64,000 nucleotides of DNA, taken from NCBI GenBank assembly GCA_958296235.1, contig OY282457.1, positions 4,335,338 through 4,399,337 of the forward strand, written 5' to 3'. Source of the DNA: an uncultured Candidatus Binatia bacterium. GTDB taxonomy: Bacteria > Desulfobacterota > Binatia > Bin18. The position numbers were made by a program, and so were the translations under genes. Position 1 is the stretch's first letter. Each line of letters opens with the position of its first letter. Below the pieces are notes generated by a model, which was not told the origin of the DNA, made no database searches, and saw nothing but the letters and a program-made list of their open reading frames with translations. Below are positions 1 through 8,363 of the stretch, in pieces.

Positions 1-504
1 CGCCCAGATATGGGCGTGCGGCAACTCAGTGGCGAGGGCAACGGCAATGCAGCCGCTGCCGGTCCCCATATCAAGGATGCGCGGGGCGGTTATCCGAGAC
101 GCTGTCAGCAGACGGAGAGCCGTCTCAACCAGGACCTCCGTATCGGGACGCGGAATAAGCACGCGGGGGTTGACCTGAAACTCCAGAGACCAGAATTCCT
201 GGCGGCCGGTGATGTAGGCAACCGGCTCACGCCGAGTGCGGCGGACCACGCACCGCTGGAAGTCATTTTTCTGAGAATCTGAAACCATCTCCTGAAGCCG
301 CGTGTACAGGCAAGCCCTGCTGATATGGAGCGTATGCGCCAGCAGGACTTCCGCGTCCAACCGAGACGTATCTATCCCGCACGTCCTGAGTCTATCTTCA
401 GCCCAGGTCACAAGCTGGGCAACCGTCTCAACACAGGCTAAGGAATCTGGCTGGAGACGTGGGGGTATTGCGAGCGGGGTAGGGAGAGTCTGGATGTTCT
501 TCAC
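1..504 (-). CDS. prmC: Peptide chain release factor N5-glutamine methyltransferase PrmC (3' end cut by window)
   Basis: The visible part translates to about 168 residues and the gene continues past the window start. PrmC methylates the glutamine of the GGQ motif in release factors. The segment VLIPRPDTEVLVE (substrate/SAM region) and the SAM-binding motif LDMGTGSGCIAVALA are both readable; the catalytic NPPY motif would lie outside the window. It follows prfA by 26 bases on the same strand, the usual prfA-prmC order, so enzyme and substrate are probably co-expressed. The start is taken as a GTG at 504; no ATG fits, and no clear ribosome binding site is visible, so the exact N-terminus is uncertain. 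Confidence 0.9.
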   Translation of the reverse strand, partial: MKNIQTLPTPLAIPPRLQPDSLACVETVAQLVTWAEDRLRTCGIDTSRLDAEVLLAHTLHISRACLYTRLQEMVSDSQKNDFQRCVVRRTRREPVAYITGRQEFWSLEFQVNPRVLIPRPDTEVLVETALRLLTASRITAPRILDMGTGSGCIAVALATELPHAHIWA

Positions 505-530
505 CGGAGAGCAAACCCGCAGGACTGGAT

Positions 531-1616
531 TCAGCCGGCTTCGGTGTGAAGCATTTCGGCTTGATGCGAAGTGACGAGAGCATCGACGACCGGGTCGAGT
601 TCGCCATCGAGAATACGTTCCAGCGTGTGGAGCGTCATATTGATCCGATGGTCGGTCATGCGCGATTGGGGGAAATTATAAGTGCGTATCCGCTCGGACC
701 GATCCCCCGAGCCGACCATGCTGCGTCTGGAAGCCGTGATTTCAGCGTGTTGTTCTTCTTGTGCCCGTTCGAGGAGTCGGGAACGCAGGATTTTGAGCGC
801 CTTGGTTTTATTTTTGTGTTGTGACTTCTCATCCTGGCAGGAGACCACGAGGTTTGTTGGCAGATGCGTAATGCGGACGGCCGAATCCGTGGTATTGACA
901 CTTTGTCCGCCCGGACCGGAAGACCGAAAAACATCGATACGGAGTTCTTTTTCGTCAATGGCGATATCGACCTCACCCGCTTCGGGCAGGACGGCGACGG
1001 TGACGGCCGAGGTGTGAATCCGGCCGGACGCTTCCGTCTCGGGGACGCGTTGGACGCGATGCACCCCGCCCTCGAATTTGAGACGACTGTACGCCTTCTT
1101 GCCCGTAATCATACTGATGATTTCCTTAAATCCACCCAGGCCGGTTGGGCTCGAACTCAGCACCTCCATGCGCCAGTGACGCTGTTCGGCATAATGCGAA
1201 TACATCCGAAACAAGTCTGCGGCAAACAAGCTGGCTTCCTCGCCGCCGGTACCGGCCCGGATTTCAAGGATGACGTTTTTCTCGTCAAGCGGGTCTGAGG
1301 GAAGGAGCAAGAGGTGGAGTTGGTCTTCAAGCTGGGTCGCCCGTTGGCTCAGACCCGCGATCTCTTCTTGTGCCAGGTCACGAACCTCCGGGTCGCTATC
1401 CTCCAGCAAGTCTTTACTGTCTTCGAGTTCGGCATGAACCTTCCGCCATTCCCGAAAACACGTCACCACCTCTTCCAGGGCGGCATGCTCTTTTGCCAGT
1501 TTCGCATATTCTTTGGCGTCACTGGCGACCTCGGGACGGCCCAGCGTGCGTTCCACTTCTTCGTAACGCTTCTCAACCTCGGAGAGTTTTTCGCGCAACG
1601 CAACGGCTTCGCTCAT
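531..1616 (-). CDS. prfA: Peptide chain release factor 1
   Basis: A 361-residue class I release factor that terminates translation at UAA and UAG, full length for the family. The GGQ catalytic motif is in [20 protein letters not shown], and the RF1-type codon-recognition tripeptide is P-E-T within [18 protein letters not shown], which separates it from RF2 (SPF). The N-terminal third is the charged helical domain 1. It lies between rpmE and prmC on the minus strand, a common bacterial order. The ATG at 1616 gives the standard N-terminus. Confidence 0.97.
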   Translation of the reverse strand: MSEAVALREKLSEVEKRYEEVERTLGRPEVASDAKEYAKLAKEHAALEEVVTCFREWRKVHAELEDSKDLLEDSDPEVRDLAQEEIAGLSQRATQLEDQLHLLLLPSDPLDEKNVILEIRAGTGGEEASLFAADLFRMYSHYAEQRHWRMEVLSSSPTGLGGFKEIISMITGKKAYSRLKFEGGVHRVQRVPETEASGRIHTSAVTVAVLPEAGEVDIAIDEKELRIDVFRSSGPGGQSVNTTDSAVRITHLPTNLVVSCQDEKSQHKNKTKALKILRSRLLERAQEEQHAEITASRRSMVGSGDRSERIRTYNFPQSRMTDHRINMTLHTLERILDGELDPVVDALVTSHQAEMLHTEAG

Positions 1617-1653
1617 AATCGTAACCGGGAGCTATAGCAAGAGCTACATACAC

Positions 1654-1712
1654 GGAGGGGCGGTAGAAAACCGCCCCTCCGCTCGGTTTTGCTCTGCGTC
1701 TGTCCGACGCAG
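1654..1712. terminator. Two hairpins between rpmE and prfA
   Basis: A perfect 11-bp inverted repeat with a 5-base loop lies at 1654-1680, and a 7-bp inverted repeat (CTGCGTC/GACGCAG) at 1694-1712, immediately downstream of the rpmE stop. Neither has a T-run on the minus strand, so they are not textbook intrinsic terminators. They could be an attenuator or an mRNA-processing element that sets the different levels of L31 and RF1. Confidence 0.45.
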
Positions 1713-1713
1713 A

Positions 1714-1989
1714 CTAGGCGTCTTCTTTTTTCTGTGTTGGGTCCTGTAACCCATATTTCCGGCGGAAGCGCTCAACGCGGCCTGCAGTATCAACAATGCG
1801 CTGTTTCCCCGTGTAGAACGGATGGGACGCGCTCGAAATATCGAGTTTATACAACGGATAGGTCTTGCCGTCTTCCCACTCGATTGTTTCGTCCGTCTCG
1901 ATGCACGCCCGAGTGAGGAAGGCGAAGTTCGCCGCGGTGTCCTGAAAGACGACCTGCCGATAGGCTTGGGGATGAATTCCTGCTTTCAT
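1714..1989 (-). CDS. rpmE2: 50S ribosomal protein bL31, zinc-independent (type B)
   Basis: This 91-residue protein has the L31 signature: [17 protein letters not shown] at the start, then [13 protein letters not shown] and a basic VERFRRKYG tail. It lacks the CxxC zinc pairs of type A L31, so it is the C-minus, zinc-independent form (rpmE2/ykgM-like) that in many bacteria replaces the zinc form under zinc limitation. Here it occupies the housekeeping rpmE-prfA-prmC position and may be the main L31. The ATG at 1989 has GGAGG six bases upstream; a TTG two codons earlier is less likely. Confidence 0.93.
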   Translation of the reverse strand: MKAGIHPQAYRQVVFQDTAANFAFLTRACIETDETIEWEDGKTYPLYKLDISSASHPFYTGKQRIVDTAGRVERFRRKYGLQDPTQKKEDA

Positions 1990-2053
1990 TCTCAACCTCC
2001 AGCGGCTAGTATTACCATCTCGTCAGATGGGTCGCAACTCAAGCGAGGAGGGT

Positions 2054-3226
2054 ATGGACGAAGACCGCTTGCGTGAGATTCAGCACGCACTGCAAGAGGA
2101 GACGCTCGACGGGTGGCTGTTTTATGATTTTCGGGGCAGTGACCCGCTCGCCTACCGGATTCTCGGGCTTGATGCCACTGAGCTGTCGACGCGACGCTGG
2201 TATTATTTCATTCCGGCTGAGGGCGTGCCCGTTGGGCTCGTGTCCGCTATTGAGCCGTATCGTCTGGATAGCCTGCCTGGACCCAAGCTGCGGTTTTTTA
2301 CCTGGCAGCAGCACGCAGCACGCCTGGCCGAGCTGTTGGGCAACCGGCGGCGGATTGCCATGCAGTATTCGCCGGGGAATGCCATCCCGTACATATCACG
2401 GGTTGACGCCGGCACAATTGACACTATCCGTCAGCTTGGGGTTGAGGTTGTCTCGTCTGCGGACCTGGTGCAGCGTTTTGAAGCGGTCTGGACCCAAGAG
2501 CAATGGCAGAGTCATTGTCGCGCAGCCACGCTGGTCCGCCAGACGGTTGATGCCGCCTTTGGCTATTTGCGCGATAATGCGCCGGTGTCTGAATATCAGG
2601 CGCAGCAATTCATCCTGGATTGCTTTGTCCGGCACGGGCTGACGACCTACTATCCGCCTGTGGTGGCGGCCAATGCCCATAGCGCGGACCCGCACTACAC
2701 GCCAACGGCCGAGCAGACGGCGCTGATTCGGCCCGGTGACTTTGTACTGATTGACCTCTGGGCCAAAGAACCGGACGGGGTGTATGCCGATATCACCTGG
2801 ACCGGTTTTATGGGCACGGTCGTCCCCGAGCGCTACCAGGAGATATTTCAGCTCGTTCGTGAGGCGCGTGATGCCGCGCTCGCCTTTGTGCAAGAGCGCG
2901 TGGCCGGCGGGCGGACGTTTTTCGGCCATGAAGTTGATGCCGCGTCTCGAAGCGTCATTGCCAACGCCGGCTATGGCGACCAGTTTTTTCATCGAACCGG
3001 CCACTCTATCGGCACGGAAGTCCACGGCAACGGCGCAAATATGGATGGTGTTGAGACCCATGATACGCGCCGGGTGCTGCCCCATACCTGTTTCTCCGTT
3101 GAGCCGGGGATTTATCTGGCTGGAGACTTTGGGGTACGCAGTGAGGTTGACGTCTATATCACCGAGAATGAAGCGATTGTGACTGGTGACCCGGTCCAGA
3201 CGGAAATCATCCGCATTCTCACCTGA
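2054..3226 (+). CDS. M24 family Xaa-Pro aminopeptidase-like metallopeptidase
   Basis: About 390 residues with a creatinase-type N-terminal domain followed by a pita-bread metallopeptidase domain. All five expected metal ligands are visible: Asp in VLIDLWAKE, Asp in VYADITWTG, His in RTGHSIGTEVHG, and two Glu in CFSVEPGIYL and GVRSEVDVY. It probably releases N-terminal residues preceding proline from cytoplasmic peptides. The start is uncertain: ATG 2054 gives the family-like MDEDRLREIQHAL, but GGAGGG is only one base away. ATG 2027 in the same frame is the alternative and adds nine residues. It is divergent from rpmE. Confidence 0.88.
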   Translation: MDEDRLREIQHALQEETLDGWLFYDFRGSDPLAYRILGLDATELSTRRWYYFIPAEGVPVGLVSAIEPYRLDSLPGPKLRFFTWQQHAARLAELLGNRRRIAMQYSPGNAIPYISRVDAGTIDTIRQLGVEVVSSADLVQRFEAVWTQEQWQSHCRAATLVRQTVDAAFGYLRDNAPVSEYQAQQFILDCFVRHGLTTYYPPVVAANAHSADPHYTPTAEQTALIRPGDFVLIDLWAKEPDGVYADITWTGFMGTVVPERYQEIFQLVREARDAALAFVQERVAGGRTFFGHEVDAASRSVIANAGYGDQFFHRTGHSIGTEVHGNGANMDGVETHDTRRVLPHTCFSVEPGIYLAGDFGVRSEVDVYITENEAIVTGDPVQTEIIRILT

Positions 3227-3257
3227 AGCCCATTCTCCCCTGAAGAAAGCTGAACCT

Positions 3258-3578
3258 ATGGCAAAAGTGTGGTTTATCCAACAGCAAAATCGATTGATTG
3301 CCGTTGGCGGCAAGCCCGCCTATGAGCGGCCTTTTGAGACGGTTCAGTGGCCGTTGGATATTGGCGTCCATCGATTTTATACGGACCAGGCTCCCGCGTT
3401 TGACTCTGGCCTTCCGACTCAAGACGTGTCGTCTGCCGACATGGTGCTCGTCGAACTGCAACGCAGCGATGTTGCTGCCGGGTCGAGTTACCAGGTCGGT
3501 TTCTACTCGTCTCCGTATTCCCCACGCGCAGTTGCCGAGCGGCTCGGCCAACCCTGGGCCGAGGGCTCCACGACCTAA
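3258..3578 (+). CDS. Small hypothetical protein
   Basis: A 106-residue protein (MAKVWFIQQQNRLIAVGG...) that I do not recognise. It follows the M24 peptidase by 31 bases on the same strand and may be co-transcribed. There is no signal peptide or membrane segment and no obvious catalytic motif. Its composition (Trp, aromatic and Pro residues, no low complexity) looks like a real protein. The 3' end overlaps the convergent hemoglobin gene by four bases. Confidence 0.6.
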   Translation: MAKVWFIQQQNRLIAVGGKPAYERPFETVQWPLDIGVHRFYTDQAPAFDSGLPTQDVSSADMVLVELQRSDVAAGSSYQVGFYSSPYSPRAVAERLGQPWAEGSTT

Positions 3579-3994
3579 TCCTGCGTCCGACAGCGTTCCG
3601 CGGGAACAGCCAACTGTTTGAGCAGATACGTCTTGAAGCTTGCGGCGTAGGGCTGTTGCTCCAGCGCCTGCTGCATACAGGACAGCCAGGCGTCGCGCTG
3701 TTTCGTCCCAATATTCAGATGGGCATGTGCGCTCGGAATCCTGATCGGGCCATATTTTTCACGATACAGCTTTGGCCCGCCTAACCAGCCACATAAAAAC
3801 CGGGCCAGTTTGTCTCGGGACTGGGTGAGAGCAGCCGGGTGCATGGCCCGAATTTCCTGGGCCTCGGGCAAGCCTTCCATCAAATCGTAAAAATCATCGA
3901 CTAACTGTCGAATCCCTGCCACACCGCCGGCGGCCTGAAAGGAGGCGTCGCCGGTGCCATAGCCCAGTTTTTCTGTGTACATGCGTGTCGTCAT
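3575..3994 (-). CDS. Truncated hemoglobin, group II (TrHbO-like)
   Basis: 139 residues. Truncated hemoglobins are 2-on-2 globins that bind O2 or NO, with group II often linked to oxidative or nitrosative stress. The features seen are a YGTGDASFQAAGGVAGIRQL start, a Phe-Tyr in VDDFYDLM, the group II block FLCGWLGGPKLYREKYG, a candidate proximal His in PSAHAHLNIG, and RDAWLSCMQQAL. It is convergent with the small upstream gene, overlapping by four bases, and no operon partner is evident. Confidence 0.88.
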   Translation of the reverse strand: MTTRMYTEKLGYGTGDASFQAAGGVAGIRQLVDDFYDLMEGLPEAQEIRAMHPAALTQSRDKLARFLCGWLGGPKLYREKYGPIRIPSAHAHLNIGTKQRDAWLSCMQQALEQQPYAASFKTYLLKQLAVPAERCRTQD

Positions 3995-4080
3995 GTCCTC
4001 AGCCCAGTTCTTCTGGTATGCTCTCTCGCCTGAGATACTCTCTCGCCTGAGATATATGCTGTTCGGAAAGGATAGTCACC

Positions 4081-4899
4081 ATGTCAGACTTTGACCTTCG
4101 CATTTTTTCTTATCTGCCCAACCCCCGCATCTGGAAGGCCACCATTGCCGCCCGCCTGTGCGATATCCGCCTTGATATCCGCGGCAGCGCTCCTCCCGAC
4201 TTGCAGAACTGGCTGTGGGATTTTGAGGCGCGCCCGCTGACCGAAGAAGAAAAGACGGCTCCCCAGGAGACGGAACGACAGGCTCGCGCCGGTTTTAGCG
4301 GCCGGTTGTTCAAGACGGACGCCTTTCTCGAAGCACACCCGTTTGGAACGGTTCCGGCCGCGTTCAGTCCTGACGGCAAGACTGGGATTTTTGAATCGAA
4401 CAGTATCATGCGCGCGGTGGGGCGTCTGGGCCAGGAGACCTATCCGGTGTATGGAACGGATGCGTATGCGGCTGCCCGTATTGATAGCTTTCTGGACGCC
4501 AGCCTGGTCTTTGCGCGGGACACGCAGATTTATCTCTTGGCCTTAATGGGCGGCTCGCTCACGGCAGATGTTCACGCCAGGGCGAAAGACGCCTTTGGGC
4601 TCTATCTTTCCGGCATTGAGCGGGGACTGGCACCGAACCGGGACTATCTCGTTGGTGAGAGCGTTACCCTGGCAGATATCTGCTTTGTGGCGGAAATTGC
4701 CCTGTTCTCCAACGAAAAGGCGCAAGGAAAGCTGTTGGCTGATAACGGGCTTGCCCTGATATTCCATGCCAGCGCGGAAGCCGAATATCCGCGAGCGTTG
4801 GCTCACTTTGCTAGGCTGTCCGAGCGCGAGGCGTTTGCGCCAGATGTCCAACCCTATCTGGAGAAGCTGCACAAGCGGATTGAACGGCAGAGCGCCTAG
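4081..4899 (+). CDS. Glutathione S-transferase family protein
   Basis: 272 residues. It has a thioredoxin-like N-terminal domain (LRIFSYLPNPRIWKATIAAR) with an insertion before KTDAFLEAHPFGTVPAAF, the cis-Pro segment of the glutathione site, and ESNSIMRAVGRLG. A helical C-terminal domain follows, with the conserved DYLVGESVTLADICFVAE motif. The overall form resembles the EF1B-gamma-like class. The substrate cannot be predicted. GGAAAGGA lies upstream of the ATG at 4081. It appears to be a single-gene unit. Confidence 0.85.
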   Translation: MSDFDLRIFSYLPNPRIWKATIAARLCDIRLDIRGSAPPDLQNWLWDFEARPLTEEEKTAPQETERQARAGFSGRLFKTDAFLEAHPFGTVPAAFSPDGKTGIFESNSIMRAVGRLGQETYPVYGTDAYAAARIDSFLDASLVFARDTQIYLLALMGGSLTADVHARAKDAFGLYLSGIERGLAPNRDYLVGESVTLADICFVAEIALFSNEKAQGKLLADNGLALIFHASAEAEYPRALAHFARLSEREAFAPDVQPYLEKLHKRIERQSA

Positions 4900-4916
4900 G
4901 CGGGAAAAAGTAACCT

Positions 4917-5780
4917 TTACGGCCCTGTCTCCTTGACCTGTCTCTGGCTGTTCCTGCTCAGGCTGACCTGAGTATCCGTCAATGTCACTAACCTCTTCTT
5001 ATACAGCGCGCCCAAGGCTTTTTTATACGTCTTCTTGCTCACCCCGAACCACTGACGGATACACGCGGGCGTACTCCGGTCGGTAACGGGAATCTGTCCA
5101 CCCTGTTGTTCCAGAGCGTCTAGAATGGTCGTGCTGATATCCTGGACTTTTGCATACCCCGGCTTGTGCAGGCAGGCGTCAATCTTCCCGTCCGTGCGTA
5201 CGGTTTTGATGAAGCCGGTCAGCCGTTGGCCGCTCTGAAGCGGCTGAAAGATGTCGCTGGAGTGCAACAGCCCCCAGTGTGCACGATTGATAATGACCTT
5301 GCGGCCCAGCGCCGTCTGAGTACAGACGAAAAGCTCAACTTCCTGACCGGGGTGAAGATCGGTCGCGGTATCGGACAGAAAGCGGTCGAGTTTTGCCGAG
5401 GCCACGACGCGCTGACTCCGCTCATCCAGATAGACCCTGACAATATAGGCGCGTCCCTCTTTCATCGGCGTGGCTTGTTCTCGAAAGGGAACCAGCAGAT
5501 CTTTGGGTAAACCCCAATCGAGAAAAGCGCCGACCGGTGTCTCGGCAACGACCTTGAGTTGCGCAAAGTCGCCGGCCATAGCCAACGGCGATTGCACGGT
5601 GGCAACTGGGCGATCATCAGAATCCGTGTAGAGAAAAACGGTGAGATGTTCGCCCGCCCGCGTAGCGGGAGCAGCGGACTGCGGGAGTACGATCTCGCCG
5701 AGTTCTCCCGCGTCGAGAGAGATTCCGCGGTCTGTTGTGTTGAGCACCCGGAGCGTATTGAGCCTGCCGATGTGTGGCAT
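4917..5780 (-). CDS. cvfB: S1-like RNA-binding protein of the CvfB family
   Basis: 287 residues, typical of CvfB/YitL. It has tandem S1-like OB folds (GAFLDWGLPKDLLVPFREQ is the characteristic second repeat) followed by RVYLDERSQRVVASAKLDRF, a third S1-like region and a C-terminal winged-helix segment (VSKKTYKKALGALYKKR). CvfB binds RNA and affects virulence or stress genes in Firmicutes; its role here is unknown. It lies 18 bases downstream of the LLM oxidoreductase on the same strand. Confidence 0.9.
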   Translation of the reverse strand: MPHIGRLNTLRVLNTTDRGISLDAGELGEIVLPQSAAPATRAGEHLTVFLYTDSDDRPVATVQSPLAMAGDFAQLKVVAETPVGAFLDWGLPKDLLVPFREQATPMKEGRAYIVRVYLDERSQRVVASAKLDRFLSDTATDLHPGQEVELFVCTQTALGRKVIINRAHWGLLHSSDIFQPLQSGQRLTGFIKTVRTDGKIDACLHKPGYAKVQDISTTILDALEQQGGQIPVTDRSTPACIRQWFGVSKKTYKKALGALYKKRLVTLTDTQVSLSRNSQRQVKETGP

Positions 5781-5798
5781 GTGTGGATTGTCCTCACT

Positions 5799-6782
5799 CT
5801 AGCGGGACACAAACTCGGGCATGACGCGCTGAACGAAGAGCGCCTGCGAATCAGCGGAGGCCGGTATGAGAATGAAATACGTGATGCCCAGGTCTTCAAT
5901 GCGCATGGTGAGATCGCGCCTGACCTCGTCTGGCGTGCCCATACAGAGCAGGGGCGAGCGGCGGGCCGTTTCCACATCAGGAAAGCCCAGGCGGGACGCA
6001 ATTTTACCGAACAGGGGATCGTCTGTCGTATTGGACAGACAGAGCATGGCCATGCCGCCAAGTTCGATGCTGTGCGGGTCGCGGCCAACTTCACCGACAT
6101 AGGTGTGGAACATGCCAATCCGCCGTTCGAGTTGGGTCATGTCAAAGGCGACGGTGGCGACCGGGTCGTTCACAAAGTCTTTGCCGTTAAAAATAGGGGG
6201 GATGATATTGAGGATGTCGGCTTCGGCCGCGGCGATTTTAAGCAGTCCGCTTCCAGAACCGCCCAGCATAAGCGGCGGACGGGGCTGTTGCGCCGGGCGC
6301 GGATTATTATACGCCTTATCGATCGAGTAATACTGGCCGTGAAACGTCGGCTCTGGCTGGGTCCACATGGCCTTGATGACCTGGATGGCCTCGGCCATTT
6401 GGGCCAGACGTTCCGCGTTGGAGGGATAGGCATAACCGTGAGCATCGTATTCCGATTGCTGCCAGCCGGCTCCCAAGCCCAGGGTCAGCCGCCCATTACT
6501 GACGTGGTCCAGAGTGGCGGTCATCTTGGCCAGCAGCGGGGGCGGACGAAACGAAGCGGCGGCGACCGTGGGGGTCAGACGGATGCGGCTGGTCACGGCG
6601 GCAACAGCCGTCAGGGTAGTGAAGCACTCCAACTGCGGGATCTGCGGCGCGCCCAACGGAGAGAAAAAATGATCGTTAATCGACACCGAATAAAAGCCGT
6701 CGTTCTCAGCACGGAGCGCGACCTGCTTTGCCGCGGCAAAGTCGCCAGTGGGTAAGAACAAACCAAACTTGACAGCGTGCAT
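5799..6782 (-). CDS. LLM class flavin/F420-dependent oxidoreductase
   Basis: About 327 residues of the luciferase-like monooxygenase TIM barrel: MHAVKFGLFLPTGDF start, VSINDHFFSP, TSRIRLTPTV, and the diagnostic DHVSNGRLTLGLGAGWQQSE. Members use reduced FMN or F420 to oxidise varied organic substrates, and the substrate here is not predictable. The ATG at 6782 has AGGAGAG four bases upstream; a longer reading frame begins inside the operator region and is unlikely. Two identical palindromes lie 25-53 bases upstream of the start and may regulate it. Confidence 0.9.
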   Translation of the reverse strand: MHAVKFGLFLPTGDFAAAKQVALRAENDGFYSVSINDHFFSPLGAPQIPQLECFTTLTAVAAVTSRIRLTPTVAAASFRPPPLLAKMTATLDHVSNGRLTLGLGAGWQQSEYDAHGYAYPSNAERLAQMAEAIQVIKAMWTQPEPTFHGQYYSIDKAYNNPRPAQQPRPPLMLGGSGSGLLKIAAAEADILNIIPPIFNGKDFVNDPVATVAFDMTQLERRIGMFHTYVGEVGRDPHSIELGGMAMLCLSNTTDDPLFGKIASRLGFPDVETARRSPLLCMGTPDEVRRDLTMRIEDLGITYFILIPASADSQALFVQRVMPEFVSR

Positions 6783-6806
6783 ACGTCTCTCCTGTGCCTC
6801 CCGTTT

Positions 6807-6835
6807 CTGTCGCCGACAGATTCTGTCGCCGACAG
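6807..6835. promoter_or_regulatory. Tandem 13-bp palindromes (candidate operator)
   Basis: Two identical copies of the perfect palindrome CTGTCGCCGACAG occur at 6807-6819 and 6823-6835, 16 bases apart centre to centre. They lie in the intergenic region between the divergent LLM oxidoreductase (start 6782) and the AbrB-VapC pair (start 6947). Tandem dyads of this form usually bind a dimeric repressor cooperatively. The regulator is unknown; the AbrB-like antitoxin next door is one candidate. Confidence 0.6.
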
Positions 6836-6946
6836 AGGCCGATAGGTATATCAGATGGGTGTCCGCTGCAAACACTTGTCCCTGACCGCTTGCTTGTGCG
6901 CCGCCTTTGTCTTACCCTGTTCTTACTTTTAGAAAGGATGCCGACT

Positions 6947-7210
6947 ATGGAAACGACCCGGCTTTCAAGTAAAGGGCAGATCATTATTCCCAAGGCCATT
7001 CGGCAAGCCTGCAAGTGGTCGGTTGGGCAAGAGTTCCTTGTTGAACAAGCCGAGCAGGGGATATTGCTCCGCCCTCAAGTTCCCTTCCCTCAAACATGTC
7101 TGGATGACGTGGCTGGTTGTCTTCAATACAAGGGACGGGCGAAGACCTTGGAGGATATGAATAACGCCATGAGACGGGGCGTTTTGGAGCGTGGGCGTGA
7201 TTGCGGTTGA
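6947..7210 (+). CDS. vapB: AbrB/MazE-type antitoxin of a VapBC-like module
   Basis: 87 residues. The N-terminus (METTRLSSKGQIIIPKAIRQ) is the SpoVT-AbrB swapped-hairpin DNA-binding fold, and the C-terminal part would wrap the toxin. It overlaps the downstream PIN gene by 14 bases, typical translational coupling of antitoxin and toxin. The ATG at 6947 is preceded by AGAAAGGA with eight-base spacing; an upstream ATG at 6938 overlaps that site and is less likely. Antitoxin-toxin complexes usually autoregulate, perhaps through the nearby palindromes. Confidence 0.88.
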   Translation: METTRLSSKGQIIIPKAIRQACKWSVGQEFLVEQAEQGILLRPQVPFPQTCLDDVAGCLQYKGRAKTLEDMNNAMRRGVLERGRDCG

Positions 7211-7592
7211 TACCAATGTGCTCGTGCGTCTTTTGACGCGAGATGATGAGACGCAATTCAAGAAAGCGGTCAAACTGTTCAGAGAACCGCGGCTCTTTGT
7301 TTCAGAGAGTGTTCTGCTCGAAACTGAATGGGTCCTCCGCTACGCCTATACATTTTCTCCAGATACTATCGTGCAGGCTTTCCGTAAGCTGCTGGGACTC
7401 CCGCAGGTTTCTGTTGGGAATGCTCAGAAGATGAGGCGGATTATCGATTGGCACGAACAAGGACTCGACTTTGCCGATGCCATGCACCTCGCCAGTTGTG
7501 AGAGTGAGGGCTGCTCAGAGTTGGCCACTTTTGATAAGAAGTTTATGAAGCAAGCAAAAGGGCGGGGAGAATGTGTGGTTCGGGTGGTCTGA
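7197..7592 (+). CDS. vapC: PIN-domain toxin ribonuclease VapC
   Basis: About 131 residues with a PIN-domain fold. The acidic metal-binding residues are visible: Asp in IAVDTNVLVR, Glu in LLETEWVL, Asp in LDFADAMHLA and Asp in LATFDKKF. VapC toxins are Mg-dependent RNases that cut tRNA or rRNA. The GTG at 7197 has GGAG seven bases upstream; a GTG at 7191 is too close to it. Its reading frame is intact, so the module is probably active. Confidence 0.9.
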   Translation: MIAVDTNVLVRLLTRDDETQFKKAVKLFREPRLFVSESVLLETEWVLRYAYTFSPDTIVQAFRKLLGLPQVSVGNAQKMRRIIDWHEQGLDFADAMHLASCESEGCSELATFDKKFMKQAKGRGECVVRVV

Positions 7593-7628
7593 GTCAGCAT
7601 CGACCCCGCCAAACGAAAGGACGCTAGT

Positions 7629-8336
7629 ATGGCAGAAAAACCAGTTGTCGCAGTGCTTGGAGTTGGTCCGGGCTTGGGGGCCGCGCTAGCCCATCGGTTC
7701 GCTCAAGAATATGCCGTGGCCATCAACGCCCGCCGCGCGGAATATCTCAAATCGCTGGCGGAAGAGATCCGCGCTAAAGGAGGCCAGGTCTGCGAGGCCC
7801 CAGCCGACCTGAGCGACCAAGCCCAGATCGAGACGCTGTTCAAGACGATTCGTGAACAGCTCGGCCCGCCTGAAATCCTGCTCTATAACGCCGGCAGTGG
7901 TGCCTTTGGCACAATCGCCGATATGACCCCGGAACAGTATGAGGACGCCTGGCGTGTCAACGCCTATGGCGCGTTTCTGAGCGCAAAGGAAGTGGTCCCG
8001 GACATGCTTGAACGCGGGCGCGGCTCCATGCTGTTTACCGGCGCGACCGCCGGCGTCAAGGCCGGCCCCCGTTCAGTGGCCTTCGGTCCGGCCAAATTCG
8101 CCCTGCGCGGCCTGGTGCAATCGCTGGCGCGCGACCTGGGTCCCAAGGGCATCCATGTGGGCTGGGTCAATGTTGACGGTGTAATCGACATCCCTGGCCG
8201 CAATTTTCCCAATATGACCGAGGAAGATATGCTCAAGCCCGAGGCCATTGCCGAAACCTACTGGCATATGGCCCATCAGGACCGCAGCTCGTGGACGACC
8301 GAAATCGACGTGCGGCCGTTTAAGGAAAAATTCTGA
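7629..8336 (+). CDS. Short-chain dehydrogenase/reductase lacking the catalytic tyrosine
   Basis: 235 residues with a Rossmann fold. The nucleotide-binding loop is LGVGPGLGAALA (a variant of TGxxxGxG), followed by LLYNAGSGAFG (the NAG motif). The catalytic YxxxK site reads AFGPAKFALRG, so the tyrosine is replaced by phenylalanine while the lysine is kept. A subset of SDR proteins with an FxxAKFA site exists and may act with a different mechanism or as binding proteins. The start codon follows CGAAAGGA. It lies 36 bases after vapC but is probably unrelated. Confidence 0.87.
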   Translation: MAEKPVVAVLGVGPGLGAALAHRFAQEYAVAINARRAEYLKSLAEEIRAKGGQVCEAPADLSDQAQIETLFKTIREQLGPPEILLYNAGSGAFGTIADMTPEQYEDAWRVNAYGAFLSAKEVVPDMLERGRGSMLFTGATAGVKAGPRSVAFGPAKFALRGLVQSLARDLGPKGIHVGWVNVDGVIDIPGRNFPNMTEEDMLKPEAIAETYWHMAHQDRSSWTTEIDVRPFKEKF

Positions 8337-8363
8337 GTCCGACCGGGACAGAGCGCGCGGCTC

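Noticed and set aside
1654-1680. Hairpin as an intrinsic terminator after rpmE
   Set aside because: The stem is strong but has no T-run on the minus strand; I list it only as a possible attenuator.
5559-6755. 398-codon plus-strand frame opposite cvfB and the LLM oxidoreductase
   Set aside because: Both minus-strand genes have conserved motifs; the plus-strand translation has none.
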